Assembly (NCBI RefSeq): GCF_010667645.1
Contig: NZ_WHZV01000001.1
Location: 732,866 to 778,732 of the forward strand
DNA from: Bifidobacterium platyrrhinorum
Lineage (GTDB): Bacteria > Actinomycetota > Actinomycetes > Actinomycetales > Bifidobacteriaceae
Length of the DNA stretch: 45,867 nucleotides
Direction: 5' to 3'
The translations under genes were made by a program, and so were the position numbers. The notes under the pieces were generated by a model. That model was given only the letters and a program-made list of their open reading frames with translations. It had not been told where the DNA came from and made no database searches. This document shows, piece by piece, positions 1 to 8,377 of this stretch. Each line of letters opens with the position of its first letter. The stretch's first letter is position 1.

Positions 1-335
1 ATTCAATTATCACCGCCGGTGCACGCCGAGACGTCCATCGAAGTGAAGCCGCAAACCGCGGGTTTGCAACGGTTGGCTACAATACGCGTCATGCCCGTAT
101 CTCGCAAACCGGCGTGTCGCGATGGGGCGGGAGCCGTCTTCCGCGACTCGTCCCCGCACGCGCGCGCCGTCCACGCCCGGTCGGAAACTGGGCCCATGGA
201 CGGAACAACGTTGTCGAATCGAATGGACGGCCCGGAGCCGCTCGGTCCCCTCGTCCCATCGCATGGGCAGCACCGCAACGGGGATGCGGCCGCGGCGCGC
301 ACGGCGAATGGCGGATACCGCGGCATGGGGGACCG
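1..335. other. Left-edge stretch with no convincing gene
   Basis: Nothing here reads as a clear gene. A short plus-strand frame from ATG 91 to TGA 339 would overlap the next gene by ATGA, but its predicted product is low in hydrophobic residues and rich in Arg, Ser and Pro, so I do not call it. A TACAAT at 78-83 preceded by GGC could be a -10 element for the gene at 336, but no good -35 stands 16-18 bases before it. Confidence 0.4.
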
Positions 336-722
336 ATGAAGGGGGCCGTGCGCGTGACGTTCCGGTTCGACGACGGCACCGCCGCACGCGAATGGCTGGC
401 CATGCTGGACAAGATCGGCATGCCGCATCCCGAACCGCTGGTGGAGGACGCCCGCCCGAGCGGCGTGAAGCGCAACGGCCCGGAGCTGGCGGCGTGGCTG
501 GACACGCATCCCGGCTGGCACAAGGTCTCGGATGCGGCGAACCGGTCGGCCGCGATGAAGGCGGCGTACAAGATCAACAAACGGGAACGCCGCGGATTCG
601 AGAACGGCGGCTATGAGGCGAGGGTCGTGCTCAAGGATTCGGGGTGGCTGGTGGAGGCGAGACGCACGCCGGCGCCGAAACGCAAAGGCCTGTCCACGGA
701 GGGCATGAACCCCCTGTGGTGA
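336..722 (+). CDS. Hypothetical protein, 128 residues
   Basis: I do not recognise this family. The frame has the G/C third-position bias of its neighbours and starts at ATG 336; a longer frame upstream exists but its translation is implausible. The product is small and basic with no membrane segment or signal peptide. It begins with a beta-strand-like stretch (VRVTFRF), followed by helical segments rich in Ala, Trp, Lys and Arg, and the C-terminus is a basic tail. The gene is alone on the plus strand and converges on tsaD, with an 8-bp hairpin (775-797) between them. A nucleic-acid-binding role would fit the charge but is only a guess. The start is uncertain because no strong ribosome-binding site precedes it. 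Confidence 0.6.
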   Translation: MKGAVRVTFRFDDGTAAREWLAMLDKIGMPHPEPLVEDARPSGVKRNGPELAAWLDTHPGWHKVSDAANRSAAMKAAYKINKRERRGFENGGYEARVVLKDSGWLVEARRTPAPKRKGLSTEGMNPLW

Positions 723-774
723 CTGATCCGGCGGGAGGCCGGGTGACCGAGACGGACGTCCAGCGGACGCCCAA

Positions 775-797
775 CGGCCGTCCAACGGCGACGGCCG
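775..797. terminator. Hairpin between convergent genes
   Basis: CGGCCGTC (775-782) pairs perfectly with GACGGCCG (790-797) around a 7-base loop. It lies between the stop of the 128-residue gene and the stop of tsaD, so it could end transcription from both sides. There is no U-tract on either strand, so intrinsic termination is not certain. Confidence 0.4.
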
Positions 798-829
798 CAA
801 CCACCCGACGGCTTCCCGCCGCGGCAAGG

Positions 830-1873
830 CTACATCGACACCTTGGTCAACGGCATGGCCGAATCGATGGCGAAATCGGGCGCGCTGGGCGCGACGCCCG
901 CCTCGACGAGGTTCACGCCGAGCATGGCGACCATCGCGCCGTTGTCGGTGCACAGTCTGAGTTCCGGAATGCGCACCTCGACGCCGTTGGAGCGCCCGAA
1001 TTCGAGCAGTTTCGCCCTGAGCTGCGAGTTCGCGGAGAATCCGCCTCCCACGATGAGCGTATCGGAATCATACTGGCGGCAGCCGCGCATCGCTTTCTTC
1101 GCGAGCACGGTGGCCACCGAGTCGGCGAGCGAGGCGCACACGTCGTCTACGGGGATCTCGCGTCCCGCGGCCCGCTCCCCCTCCACCCAACGGGCGACGG
1201 CGGTCTTCACGCCGGAGAAGCTGAAGTCATACGGATGCTTCGCGCCGGCCTTGCCCTGCGTGAGCCCCTGGGGCACGCGGATCGCATGCGGGTCGCCGTG
1301 CTGCGCGTGCCTGTCGATGTGCGGGCCTCCCGGGTAGGGGAAGCCGAGCAGTCGCGCCACCTTGTCGAAGCACTCCCCCGCCGCGTCGTCCAATGTGGTG
1401 CCGACCACATCGATGTGACGTGCCACGTCCCCGACGTGCAGCAGCGACGTGTGCCCGCCCGAGACGATGAGCGCGAGCGTGTCCTTGGGGAACGGCCCGA
1501 ACTGCAGTTGGGTGACGGCGATGTGGCCGATCACATGGTTGATGCCGTACAGCGGCTTGCCGCTCGCCCATGCGAGGGCCTTCGCGCCGGAGACGCCGAC
1601 GGCGAGGCACCCGGCGAGTCCGGGGCCTGCGGACACGGCTATCGCGTCCACGTCGGACAGTTCGAGGCCGGCGTCGGCCAGCGCCTTGGATACGCACGGC
1701 ACGAACGCCTCGGCGTGCGCGCGCGAGGCGATCTCGGGGATGACGCCGCCGTAGCGTGCGTGCTCCTCCATCGAGGAGGCGACCACGTTGGATCTCAGCG
1801 TGCGCCCCTGGACGACGGCGGCCGCCGTTTCGTCGCAGGTCGATTCGATGCCCAGTACGATCGGTTCGCTCAT
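830..1873 (-). CDS. tsaD: tRNA N6-adenosine threonylcarbamoyltransferase TsaD
   Basis: TsaD is the ASKHA-fold catalytic subunit that, with TsaB and TsaE, moves the threonylcarbamoyl group from threonylcarbamoyl-AMP to A37 of ANN-decoding tRNAs. It acts in the cytoplasm. The 347-residue length is normal. Residues 1-15 carry the phosphate-binding strand LGIESTCDET, the metal-binding histidines are in NHVIGH (H113, H117), and GGGFSANSQL and CTDNGAM mark the second half of the nucleotide site. The ATG overlaps the rimI stop by four bases (ATGA), implying translational coupling at the end of the operon holA-tsaE-tsaB-rimI-tsaD. The identification is secure. Confidence 0.97.
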   Translation of the reverse strand: MSEPIVLGIESTCDETAAAVVQGRTLRSNVVASSMEEHARYGGVIPEIASRAHAEAFVPCVSKALADAGLELSDVDAIAVSAGPGLAGCLAVGVSGAKALAWASGKPLYGINHVIGHIAVTQLQFGPFPKDTLALIVSGGHTSLLHVGDVARHIDVVGTTLDDAAGECFDKVARLLGFPYPGGPHIDRHAQHGDPHAIRVPQGLTQGKAGAKHPYDFSFSGVKTAVARWVEGERAAGREIPVDDVCASLADSVATVLAKKAMRGCRQYDSDTLIVGGGFSANSQLRAKLLEFGRSNGVEVRIPELRLCTDNGAMVAMLGVNLVEAGVAPSAPDFAIDSAMPLTKVSM

Positions 1874-2517
1874 CGCGTCTCCTCCGTTCCCTCGTGCGCG
1901 ACGGCCTTCTGCGGGCCGCCCATGCCGACCTCGCCGTTCGCGACGCCCGCGTCATCCGTTCCGTCTTCTTCCCCGGCGGCGGCGAACCCGACGACCCGCG
2001 GCTCCAGTTCCAGGGCCATCACGTACGCGTCGATGCCTTCCGGCTGGTAGTACCGTTTGCGCAACCCGATGCGTTCGAACCCGAACCGCCGGTACAACGC
2101 GATGGCGGGATCGTTGTCCACGGCGACTTCGAGCAGCATGCGGCGGGCGCCTTGTTCCCGCGCATGGCCGATCAGCCAGGCGAGCATGCGCGCGGCGAGT
2201 CCGCGACGCTGATAGCGGCGCGAAACGCCGATGTCCATGATCTCCGCGTCCTCGCCGTCATACCAGTATCCGGCGAATCCGCGCACGATGCCGGGCACGC
2301 AGCCGTCCGGCCCCGGCACGTGGCCATCATCTCCGGTTCCATGTCCCCCGTCGCCTTGCTCGCGCTCACAGTCGAACACGTAGACGCGTGCGGGCGCGTC
2401 GAGCTCCTGCCTCACGGCGTTTTCGCTCCACGCGTGGTTGCCGAACAGCTCGACCTCCATCGCACGCACGGCGGCGACCGCGGTCTCGCGGCCGAGGTCG
2501 TCCAACGAAACGAGCAT
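1870..2517 (-). CDS. rimI: Ribosomal-protein-alanine N-acetyltransferase-like GNAT protein RimI
   Basis: This is a GNAT-fold acetyltransferase; RimI acetylates the N-terminus of ribosomal protein S18 in E. coli. The GNAT core is visible: a beta-strand ending in IMDIGVS, the acetyl-CoA loop RRYQRRGLAARML, then LEVAVDNDPAIALYRRFGF, the typical RimI signature with the N..A..LY..FGF motif. The ATG at 2517 is chosen because it overlaps the tsaB stop as TGATG; frames starting further upstream give low-complexity Arg-rich sequence. The protein has a tail of about 40 residues beyond the GNAT core and a Gly/Asp-rich insertion, making it longer (215 residues) than typical RimI. The position between tsaB and tsaD is the classic arrangement. 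Confidence 0.92.
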   Translation of the reverse strand: MLVSLDDLGRETAVAAVRAMEVELFGNHAWSENAVRQELDAPARVYVFDCEREQGDGGHGTGDDGHVPGPDGCVPGIVRGFAGYWYDGEDAEIMDIGVSRRYQRRGLAARMLAWLIGHAREQGARRMLLEVAVDNDPAIALYRRFGFERIGLRKRYYQPEGIDAYVMALELEPRVVGFAAAGEEDGTDDAGVANGEVGMGGPQKAVAHEGTEETR

Positions 2518-3344
2518 CAGGCCTTCCTCCCCGCGCCTTCGTGCCCGAGCACGTGCTTGAGCGGCGCCGGCACTTCGGCGTCCGGCCTGCGCAGGTACAA
2601 CGGTTCGACGGGCGCCTGGGGGTCGCGTTCGTGCGCAAGCGCCGCATCGGCCGCGAAGATGTCGACGCCCTGCCGCCCCTGATCGAGCACGGACGCGTCG
2701 GCCACGTCGCTGAGACACTCGATGCCGTGCAGCGCGTCGGCGTATTTCGTCGCGCCATGGCCGATGACGTCGACGACGGTCTCGCCGTCGACCGTCGCCG
2801 CGTAGTCATGCACGGCGGCGTTCACGCGGTCGGCGATCGACGAAGGATAGTCGATGTCCATGGCGATGAGCGGTCGGGGAACGGCTTTGGCGTTCCCGTC
2901 GTCGCCGGCATCCCCGGCGCCGGCGTCGAGCGGGCTCGCGTACAGCGCGAAGTACAGTTGCTTGCGACGCGCGTCGTTCACGGCGAGCGTGAGGACGTGT
3001 CGCGTCTTCGGATCGCCGAGCGTGCCGGCCTTGCCGCGCCGAACGAGGTTCCACCGCACCTGCGGTTCGAGCACGTTGTGTCCGATGAGTTCCGCGCCGG
3101 TGGCGAACGCCAGCGCCTTGGCGGCGACGATGCCGGCGCGCAGCCCGGTGAACGGCGCGGGACCGGTGCCCACGATGACGGTGTCGATGTCGCGCGGCGT
3201 GCATCCGGCCTCCTTGACGGCACGGGCGATATTCACCTGCAACCGTTCGACGTGGGTGCGCGAATCGGTTTCGACGATCGGCTCATGCCCCGCGACGCCC
3301 ACGGTGGAACCGTATGACGTGTCGATCACCAATGTGCAGCCCAT
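2517..3344 (-). CDS. tsaB: tRNA threonylcarbamoyladenosine biosynthesis protein TsaB
   Basis: TsaB is the inactive ASKHA paralogue that dimerises with TsaD and is needed for t6A synthesis. The N-terminus LVIDTSYGSTVGV is the usual TsaB start, and GTGPAPFTGLRAGIVAAKALA is the conserved segment at residues 60-80 that contacts TsaD. At 275 residues it is somewhat longer than the E. coli protein because of an Asp/Gly/Ala-rich insertion near the middle. Its stop overlaps the rimI start by one base, and 79 bases separate it from tsaE upstream. Confidence 0.95.
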   Translation of the reverse strand: MGCTLVIDTSYGSTVGVAGHEPIVETDSRTHVERLQVNIARAVKEAGCTPRDIDTVIVGTGPAPFTGLRAGIVAAKALAFATGAELIGHNVLEPQVRWNLVRRGKAGTLGDPKTRHVLTLAVNDARRKQLYFALYASPLDAGAGDAGDDGNAKAVPRPLIAMDIDYPSSIADRVNAAVHDYAATVDGETVVDVIGHGATKYADALHGIECLSDVADASVLDQGRQGVDIFAADAALAHERDPQAPVEPLYLRRPDAEVPAPLKHVLGHEGAGRKA

Positions 3345-3423
3345 GCATCCTCCCCGGAATGTCCCTGTCGAAAGGCCCTGTCGAGCCTATGGCCTGTAGA
3401 GAGTGTACACCGCGCGCGGCGGC

Positions 3424-4020
3424 CTACAGCGCGAACCCGTTCCAGCGCGCGCCCACCGGCACGAGCGTGACGACGCGTGTGCCGTCGCCGGTGAGTTCGA
3501 TGCCGGGGTCGACGGCGGCGTCCGCCGCGTCGATGTCCAGAGGCCGGTCGATGTGGATCTCGAGGCGTTCCGGCGCGAGCGCGGCGACCATCTGCTCGCC
3601 CCATTCCATGAGCACGACCGTGTCGTCGCCGGTGTCCTCGAGTTCCTCGTCGAGCCCCAACGATTCGAGCTCGTCCAGCAGCCGGTTCACGGCCGCCTGG
3701 CCGGGCGCGTAGTCGGAACCGCCCAACCGGTAGGCGTCCACGTGCACGAGGTGCGCGGGGGACCCGTCCGCGAACCGCCCGTTCAGTTCGCGTGCGATGG
3801 TGAACGTGGGCGACACGATCGGCTCCGTGATGCCGAGGCCTTCACCGAATCCCTGCGCCAGCGTGGTCTTGCCCGCCCCCAGCGGCCCGGACAGCAGCAG
3901 CACGTCGCCGCCGTGCACACGTGCGGCGATGCGACGCCCCAATTCGCGCATGTCCTCGCCGGTGGGCACCTCGAGCGTCACCGCCCCGTTTCGTCCGTTC
4001 CATTCATCGTTCGATGCCAT
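3424..4020 (-). CDS. tsaE: tRNA t6A biosynthesis ATPase TsaE
   Basis: TsaE is the P-loop ATPase that drives turnover of the TsaB-TsaD complex. The Walker A motif GPLGAGKTT is at residues 45-53, SPTFTIARE follows, and LVHVDAYRL plus VVLMEWGEQ form the remaining conserved core. The usual length is near 150-160 residues; this one is 198 because of a short N-terminal extension and an acidic insertion around residues 120-135. The start lies three bases after the holA stop, so the two are one transcript. Confidence 0.95.
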   Translation of the reverse strand: MASNDEWNGRNGAVTLEVPTGEDMRELGRRIAARVHGGDVLLLSGPLGAGKTTLAQGFGEGLGITEPIVSPTFTIARELNGRFADGSPAHLVHVDAYRLGGSDYAPGQAAVNRLLDELESLGLDEELEDTGDDTVVLMEWGEQMVAALAPERLEIHIDRPLDIDAADAAVDPGIELTGDGTRVVTLVPVGARWNGFAL

Positions 4021-4023
4021 TGC

Positions 4024-5001
4024 TCATCCCCGTCCCTTCGTCGCTATCGTCTCGATGCTGCGTTCCAGCGCGTACATGGGATCTCCCCCGTTGGTCTTGC
4101 ATTCCTCATCCGCCCAGGCGAGCGTGCGGATGCACGCCGCCATGCCGGCCGACGTCCAGCCGCCGAGCCGCACGTACTTGCGCGCCCACGGCGACATGCC
4201 GAGTTCGGCGGCGCTGATGGTTCCGGCGTTGTAGGCGGACACCTTTGCCACGTTCCGCAGTTTCATGGCCAGCGCGCCGATGAGCGCGATGGGTTCGACG
4301 CCCTGTTCCACGGCGGAGCGCATCTTGACGATCGCGTCGGCGGTGTCGCCGGCCATGGCCGTGTCCGCCACGTTGAATCCGGTGACCTGGGCGTTGGCGG
4401 TCAGGTACTGGTTGACGCGGTCCAATCCGATGGGATCGTCGTCGAAGTCGAAGCACAACTGCCCGCACATGGCGGTGAGTTCCCCGATGCTGCCGCCGAG
4501 CACGTCGACGAGCTGCTGGGCGGCGAGCGGTTCGACCCTGCGCCCTTGTCGTTCGAAGCATTGCAGCACGTAGTTGAGCTTCGCGTCCGGTTTTTTGAGG
4601 TCGGAGACCTCCACTTTGCGCGCACCGGCGCGGACCAGCCGGTCGAGCAGACGCTTGCCTTTGTTGCCGCCTTCATGCCGGCAGATCACGATGCTGTTCG
4701 AGGCGGGGTCCTTGGACGCCTGCTTGCAGTAGTCGACGATGCTGTCGCCGAGTTTCTCGTCGGCGGATTGCAGATCGTCGACGCGTACGACGGACACGTC
4801 GGCGAGCAGGGACGGGCTGACCGCCTCGTCGAACGCGTACCGGTCGGCCGTGGCGGCGTCCAATTCGACGTATTCCGCGTCCGGACGGCGCTGCATCGCC
4901 TCGTCGCACAGTTCCCGTGCGGTCCTTTCGTTCAGGTACGGGTCGCCTCCGTATACGACGCGCACCGCCGCGTCCCCTGCCTGTCTTGCCATGCCCTCCA
5001 T
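4024..5001 (-). CDS. holA: DNA polymerase III subunit delta HolA
   Basis: HolA is the clamp-loader delta subunit that opens the beta sliding clamp. The sequence shows the expected organisation: an N-terminal Rossmann-like region starting VRVVYGGDPYLNERTARE, a central region (VSVVRVDDLQSADEKLGD; SIVICRHEGGNKGKRLLDRL), and a helical C-terminal collar domain (LIGALAMKLRNVAKV; ARKYVRLGGWTSAGMAA). I chose ATG 5001 with a GTGGGGT ribosome-binding sequence just upstream; ATG 4992 in the same frame is the alternative. Longer frames give implausible Arg-rich sequence. It is the first gene of the operon that continues through tsaE, tsaB, rimI and tsaD, and is divergent from the mutarotase gene. Confidence 0.93.
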   Translation of the reverse strand: MEGMARQAGDAAVRVVYGGDPYLNERTARELCDEAMQRRPDAEYVELDAATADRYAFDEAVSPSLLADVSVVRVDDLQSADEKLGDSIVDYCKQASKDPASNSIVICRHEGGNKGKRLLDRLVRAGARKVEVSDLKKPDAKLNYVLQCFERQGRRVEPLAAQQLVDVLGGSIGELTAMCGQLCFDFDDDPIGLDRVNQYLTANAQVTGFNVADTAMAGDTADAIVKMRSAVEQGVEPIALIGALAMKLRNVAKVSAYNAGTISAAELGMSPWARKYVRLGGWTSAGMAACIRTLAWADEECKTNGGDPMYALERSIETIATKGRG

Positions 5002-5118
5002 CACCCCACACGCGCTGGACAACGGCTCGCACGCGATATGACGTCGACGCGGCCCCGGATCGGTGGCGACGCGACCGCGGCACGGCCCCGCGGTTCTCAC
5101 GGCCGGACCGGCATGGGC

Positions 5119-5162
5119 TGGCATAATGGGAGCGTCCCATCGTCATCTGTCGGTTTGGAGGA
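5119..5162 (+). promoter_or_regulatory. Likely promoter and Shine-Dalgarno of the mutarotase gene
   Basis: An extended -10 element TGGCATAAT covers 5119-5127 and a strong GGAGG precedes the ATG at 5166 by a few bases. No good -35 is visible, as is usual for extended -10 promoters. The 164-base divergent gap from holA also has to hold the holA promoter, which I could not place. Confidence 0.4.
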
Positions 5163-5165
5163 ATC

Positions 5166-6038
5166 ATGGGTTCATCGGCATCGTTCGCGATCCGCGATCT
5201 CGTCAATGGGGACGGTTCGGTATCGGTCAGCGATTACGGCGCGCACGTGCTGCGTTGGGCGCCGCAAGGCCAGCCCGACGTGGTCTGGCGCCCGAAGACG
5301 GTTTATCTCAAGGAAGGCAAGGCGATCCGCGGCGGCATCCCGGTCATCTTCCCCTGGTTCAACTCCGGATTCGATCCGGACTCGCCGGCGGCGAAGACCC
5401 CGAAGCACGGCTTCGCCCGATCGAGTTTCTGGCATCCCGACGACGGTTCGCTCACGGACCGTCATGCACGCTACACGCTCGACTCGGGCGAAATCGACGA
5501 CGCGACGCTCGCGCAGTTCGTCGGCAACGACGCGCCACGGTTCCACGCGGCGTACGAGGTCACGGCGGGCCGCGAGCTGACGGTCGAGCTCACCGTGACG
5601 AACGACGGGGACAGGCCGTTCTCGTACGAGGCGGCGCTGCACACGTATCTCAAGGTGGGCGACGTGACGCGCGCCCGGGTCGAGGGACTGGACGGTTCGG
5701 AGTATCTCGACACCACGCGCGACGGGTTCCCGGTGTGCGTGCAGTCCGGTCCGGTGGCGTTCGACGGCGGCATGGTCGACCGCATCTATCTGGCGAACGG
5801 CACGCTCGAACTGCATGACGACATGCTGGGCCGCACGGTCGCCGTCTCCTCCCGGGGCGCCACCGCCACGGTCGTGTGGAATCCCGTCGAAACCGCCGGC
5901 AACGCGATCGGCGATCTCGACGAAGGCGAGTGGAGGGGTTTCGTCTGCGTGGAGGCGGCCGCGAACCGCGAACGCATGATCACGCTCGCCCCGGGTGAAT
6001 CGCATACGCTGGGACAGACGCTGGCCGTGAAGGCGTAA
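5166..6038 (+). CDS. D-hexose-6-phosphate mutarotase (aldose 1-epimerase superfamily)
   Basis: The enzyme interconverts the alpha and beta anomers of hexose 6-phosphates, feeding glycolytic enzymes with the right anomer in the cytoplasm. The 290 residues match the YeaD-like branch of the galactose-mutarotase fold. Visible family motifs are RGGIPVIFPWF (residues about 57-67), PKHGFARSSFW with the conserved His, and near the end FVCVEAA, where the family's catalytic Glu sits. GGAGG precedes the ATG at good spacing. The gene stands alone on the plus strand and is convergent with the dehydrogenase gene, with a very long perfect hairpin between them. Confidence 0.9.
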   Translation: MGSSASFAIRDLVNGDGSVSVSDYGAHVLRWAPQGQPDVVWRPKTVYLKEGKAIRGGIPVIFPWFNSGFDPDSPAAKTPKHGFARSSFWHPDDGSLTDRHARYTLDSGEIDDATLAQFVGNDAPRFHAAYEVTAGRELTVELTVTNDGDRPFSYEAALHTYLKVGDVTRARVEGLDGSEYLDTTRDGFPVCVQSGPVAFDGGMVDRIYLANGTLELHDDMLGRTVAVSSRGATATVVWNPVETAGNAIGDLDEGEWRGFVCVEAAANRERMITLAPGESHTLGQTLAVKA

Positions 6039-6067
6039 CACACGGCAGCGGCGCTTCCGAAACGTGA

Positions 6068-6135
6068 ACGCATGGGATGGGCTGCGGTGCGAATGGCAGT
6101 ATATCCTCATTCGCACCGCAGCCCATCCCATGCGT
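6068..6135. terminator. 28-bp perfect inverted repeat between convergent genes
   Basis: Positions 6068-6095 and 6108-6135 are exact reverse complements (28 bp, 12-base loop 6096-6107). The repeat lies between the stops of the mutarotase (6038) and the dehydrogenase (6204), so a bidirectional transcription block is the natural reading. Neither side is followed by a T-run, and the stem is far longer than a normal intrinsic terminator. Confidence 0.6.
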
Positions 6136-6203
6136 ATGCCCGATTTGTCACGTCATGCCGTGGACGATAACGGGCCGCACGGCGTCGCCACGGACCCGGC
6201 GCA

Positions 6204-7331
6204 TCACAGTTCGGGGACGACCTCGATCTTGAGGCCCTGCATGCTCAACGCGTATTCCATGGCCTCGTTGATCCGGTCGAGCGGGAACACGTTGGTGACC
6301 AGATCCATGACGGGCAGACCGCGGTCCTTGGCCTCCTTGAGGAACTCCTGCGCCTCGAGCCAGTCGCCGGCCTGGTAGGTCCACGAGCCGGTGAGCTTGA
6401 TCTCCTTCTGGCATACGTCCAGATGCGGGTTGTAGGTGGCGTCGCCGGTGTTGGTGAAGAAGCCGACCTCGCAGTAGGAGCCGCCCCGGCGGATGTACTT
6501 GAACAGGGCGGCCGCGGCGGCGGGCGATCCGGTGCACTGGAAGCCCATCTCCGCGCCGAGTCCCTCGGTCACATTGCGCACGGCTTCGGCGGCCGCGTCC
6601 ACGGAATCGTAGTCGGAGAAGTTCACGGTGGCGGTGGCGCCGAGCTTCTTGGCCATCTCAAGTCGGGCCTCCTTGGCGTCCACGGCCACGATGTTGCGGA
6701 TACCGTAGGTCTTGAGCAGCGCGACCAGCAGCAGGCCGATCGGGCCGCATCCCTGGACGAGCACGTGGGAGCCGTGCTTGAAGTCGTAGATCTTCTTGGC
6801 CTCCTCCACGGCGTGCACGATCACGGCGGCCGGTTCGATGAGGATGCGCAGGTCGCGGTCGGGCATGTCGTTGACGTTGAAGATCACCGCGCCCGGATTG
6901 CACTTCATGTAGTCGGAGTACCAGCCGTTGAAGAAGTGGTCCTCGCCGGGCATGAGGCCGTGGATCTCGCCGTTCTCGCACAGGTGGATCATGTCGGCGC
7001 GGCGCTTGCAGATGGCGCAGTGGCCGCACGGGCGCAGACCGGTGACGATCTTGTCCCCCACCTTGAGCGGTTTGCCGGAGTAATCCGTGGTGACGTTCCC
7101 GCCGATCTTCACGACTTCGCCGGTGGCCTCGTGACCGAGCACGATGGGCGCGAACCCGAACGGGTCGGCACGGTATTCGGACTGGTCGGTGCCGCAGATG
7201 CCGCATCCTTCGACGCGGACGAGCACCTCGTCATCGTTGATTTCGGGCAATGGCAGGGTGCGCACGTCGATGTGCCTCGGTTCGGTCAGTACGGCGACAC
7301 GGCCTTCGGCGGGGATGGTTGGTTCGGACAT
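6204..7331 (-). CDS. Zinc-dependent medium-chain alcohol dehydrogenase
   Basis: An NAD(P)-dependent oxidoreductase of the zinc MDR superfamily; the substrate (a sugar alcohol, diol or threonine-like compound) cannot be read from sequence. It has the catalytic zinc ligands in GCGICGTD and LGHEATGE, the four-cysteine structural zinc loop in RPCGHCAICKRRADMIHLC, and a Rossmann nucleotide loop GCGPIGLL. The 375-residue length is normal. I chose ATG 7331 because AGGAG stands eight bases upstream; ATG 7337 is too close to it. It is followed downstream by the long hairpin and lies 245 bases after the SDR gene, with that gene's own terminator between, so the two may be separately controlled but functionally related. 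Confidence 0.85.
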   Translation of the reverse strand: MSEPTIPAEGRVAVLTEPRHIDVRTLPLPEINDDEVLVRVEGCGICGTDQSEYRADPFGFAPIVLGHEATGEVVKIGGNVTTDYSGKPLKVGDKIVTGLRPCGHCAICKRRADMIHLCENGEIHGLMPGEDHFFNGWYSDYMKCNPGAVIFNVNDMPDRDLRILIEPAAVIVHAVEEAKKIYDFKHGSHVLVQGCGPIGLLLVALLKTYGIRNIVAVDAKEARLEMAKKLGATATVNFSDYDSVDAAAEAVRNVTEGLGAEMGFQCTGSPAAAAALFKYIRRGGSYCEVGFFTNTGDATYNPHLDVCQKEIKLTGSWTYQAGDWLEAQEFLKEAKDRGLPVMDLVTNVFPLDRINEAMEYALSMQGLKIEVVPEL

Positions 7332-7532
7332 TGTCATGACTCCTTTGTGATGAGGGAATGCCTTCACCGCCCACGATACAACGCCGGTCCCGGGGACACG
7401 GCAACGACACCGTCGAGGGGCGCGCAGGGCACCGGCCACGGCGTGGGACTGGGCCGGGACAATCGACAAAACCGATACCCATACGCGTGCGCGGCGGACG
7501 CCCGCATGACGCCTATGACGCCCGTATATGCG

Positions 7533-7565
7533 ACGGGGGCCGGTTCGGTTGCGAACCGCCCCCGT
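7533..7565 (-). terminator. Hairpin downstream of the SDR gene
   Basis: ACGGGGGC (7533-7540) pairs with GCCCCCGT (7558-7565), and after a one-base bulge GGTTCG (7542-7547) pairs with CGAACC (7552-7557), leaving a 4-base loop. It begins 18 bases past the SDR stop codon and probably ends that transcript, although no U-tract follows. Confidence 0.55.
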
Positions 7566-7582
7566 GACCGACCTGCCGCGGC

Positions 7583-8377
7583 TCAGCCCTTGACGTAGCC
7601 GCAGTCGACGATGAGGTCCTGACCGGAGACCGCACGGGAGAGCGGGGACAGGAAGAACAGGGCGGCGTCGGCGAGCTCCTGGGGCGTGGTGACGTGGCCC
7701 AGCGGCGTGGACTGGGCGATGATGTCGAACACGGCGTCGGGCGTGGCGCTGCTCGCGTCGGTGGTGCGCAGCAGACCGCCGGAGACCATGTTGACGGTCA
7801 CGTTCTTCGGGCCGAGCTCCTGGGCGAACGTGCGCGTGAGGGCGAGCAGGGCGCCCTTGGCGGCCGTGTAATCGTGGTAGGGCACCACCGGGTTCTGGAA
7901 CAGGTTGGTGCCGATGTTCAGCACGCGGCCGTAGCCGGCCTCCTCGAAGCCGGGCAGCGCCTGCTGGATGACGGTGACGGAGCCCTTGACCGCGCCGAGG
8001 AGCTGATGCTCGAAGTCCTGCCAGGTGATGGTGTCGGCCTTGGGACGGTCGTCGCCGTTGAACGAGAAGCTGACCAGCGCGTTGTTGACCACGCCGGTGA
8101 TCGGCGTGCCGAGCGCGGCCTTCGCGTCCGCGAACAGGCGCTTGACGTCGTTCTCGTCGGTCACGTCGGCCTGGATGGCGGTGACATGGCCGGGGTATTC
8201 CTTTTCCAGCGCCTTGGCGCGCTCTTCGCTGTGCAGGTAGTCGACGACCACGTGGGCGCCGGCCTGCACGGCGGCGCGCGTGATGGCCTCGCCCAGTCCG
8301 CGGGCGCCGCCCGTCACGAGGATGGTCTCGCCCTTCAGGAATCCGTCGATTGCGCTGCTGGTGTTCTGGTCGGTCAT
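7583..8377 (-). CDS. SDR-family oxidoreductase (3-oxoacyl-ACP reductase-like)
   Basis: A classical short-chain dehydrogenase: TGGARGLG cofactor loop near residue 22, a VVNNA structural motif, and YTAAK as the YxxxK active site. The residue 13 before the tyrosine, normally the catalytic serine, is threonine (in LNIGTNLF). Thr can serve in some SDRs, so activity is not excluded. The C-terminal VSGQDLIVDCG is typical of FabG-like enzymes. ATG 8377 is preceded by GGAGGGG at good spacing, which decides it over the upstream ATG 8392. The substrate is unknown; the neighbouring zinc dehydrogenase suggests carbohydrate or polyol metabolism, which is inference. Confidence 0.85.
   Translation of the reverse strand: MTDQNTSSAIDGFLKGETILVTGGARGLGEAITRAAVQAGAHVVVDYLHSEERAKALEKEYPGHVTAIQADVTDENDVKRLFADAKAALGTPITGVVNNALVSFSFNGDDRPKADTITWQDFEHQLLGAVKGSVTVIQQALPGFEEAGYGRVLNIGTNLFQNPVVPYHDYTAAKGALLALTRTFAQELGPKNVTVNMVSGGLLRTTDASSATPDAVFDIIAQSTPLGHVTTPQELADAALFFLSPLSRAVSGQDLIVDCGYVKG

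Noticed and set aside
91..339. 82-residue frame ending in an ATGA overlap with the next gene
   Set aside because: The overlap is suggestive, but the predicted protein has no plausible core and no ribosome-binding site.
3403..5580. Long plus-strand open frame across tsaE and holA
   Set aside because: Shadow of two recognised minus-strand genes; no domain and implausible composition.
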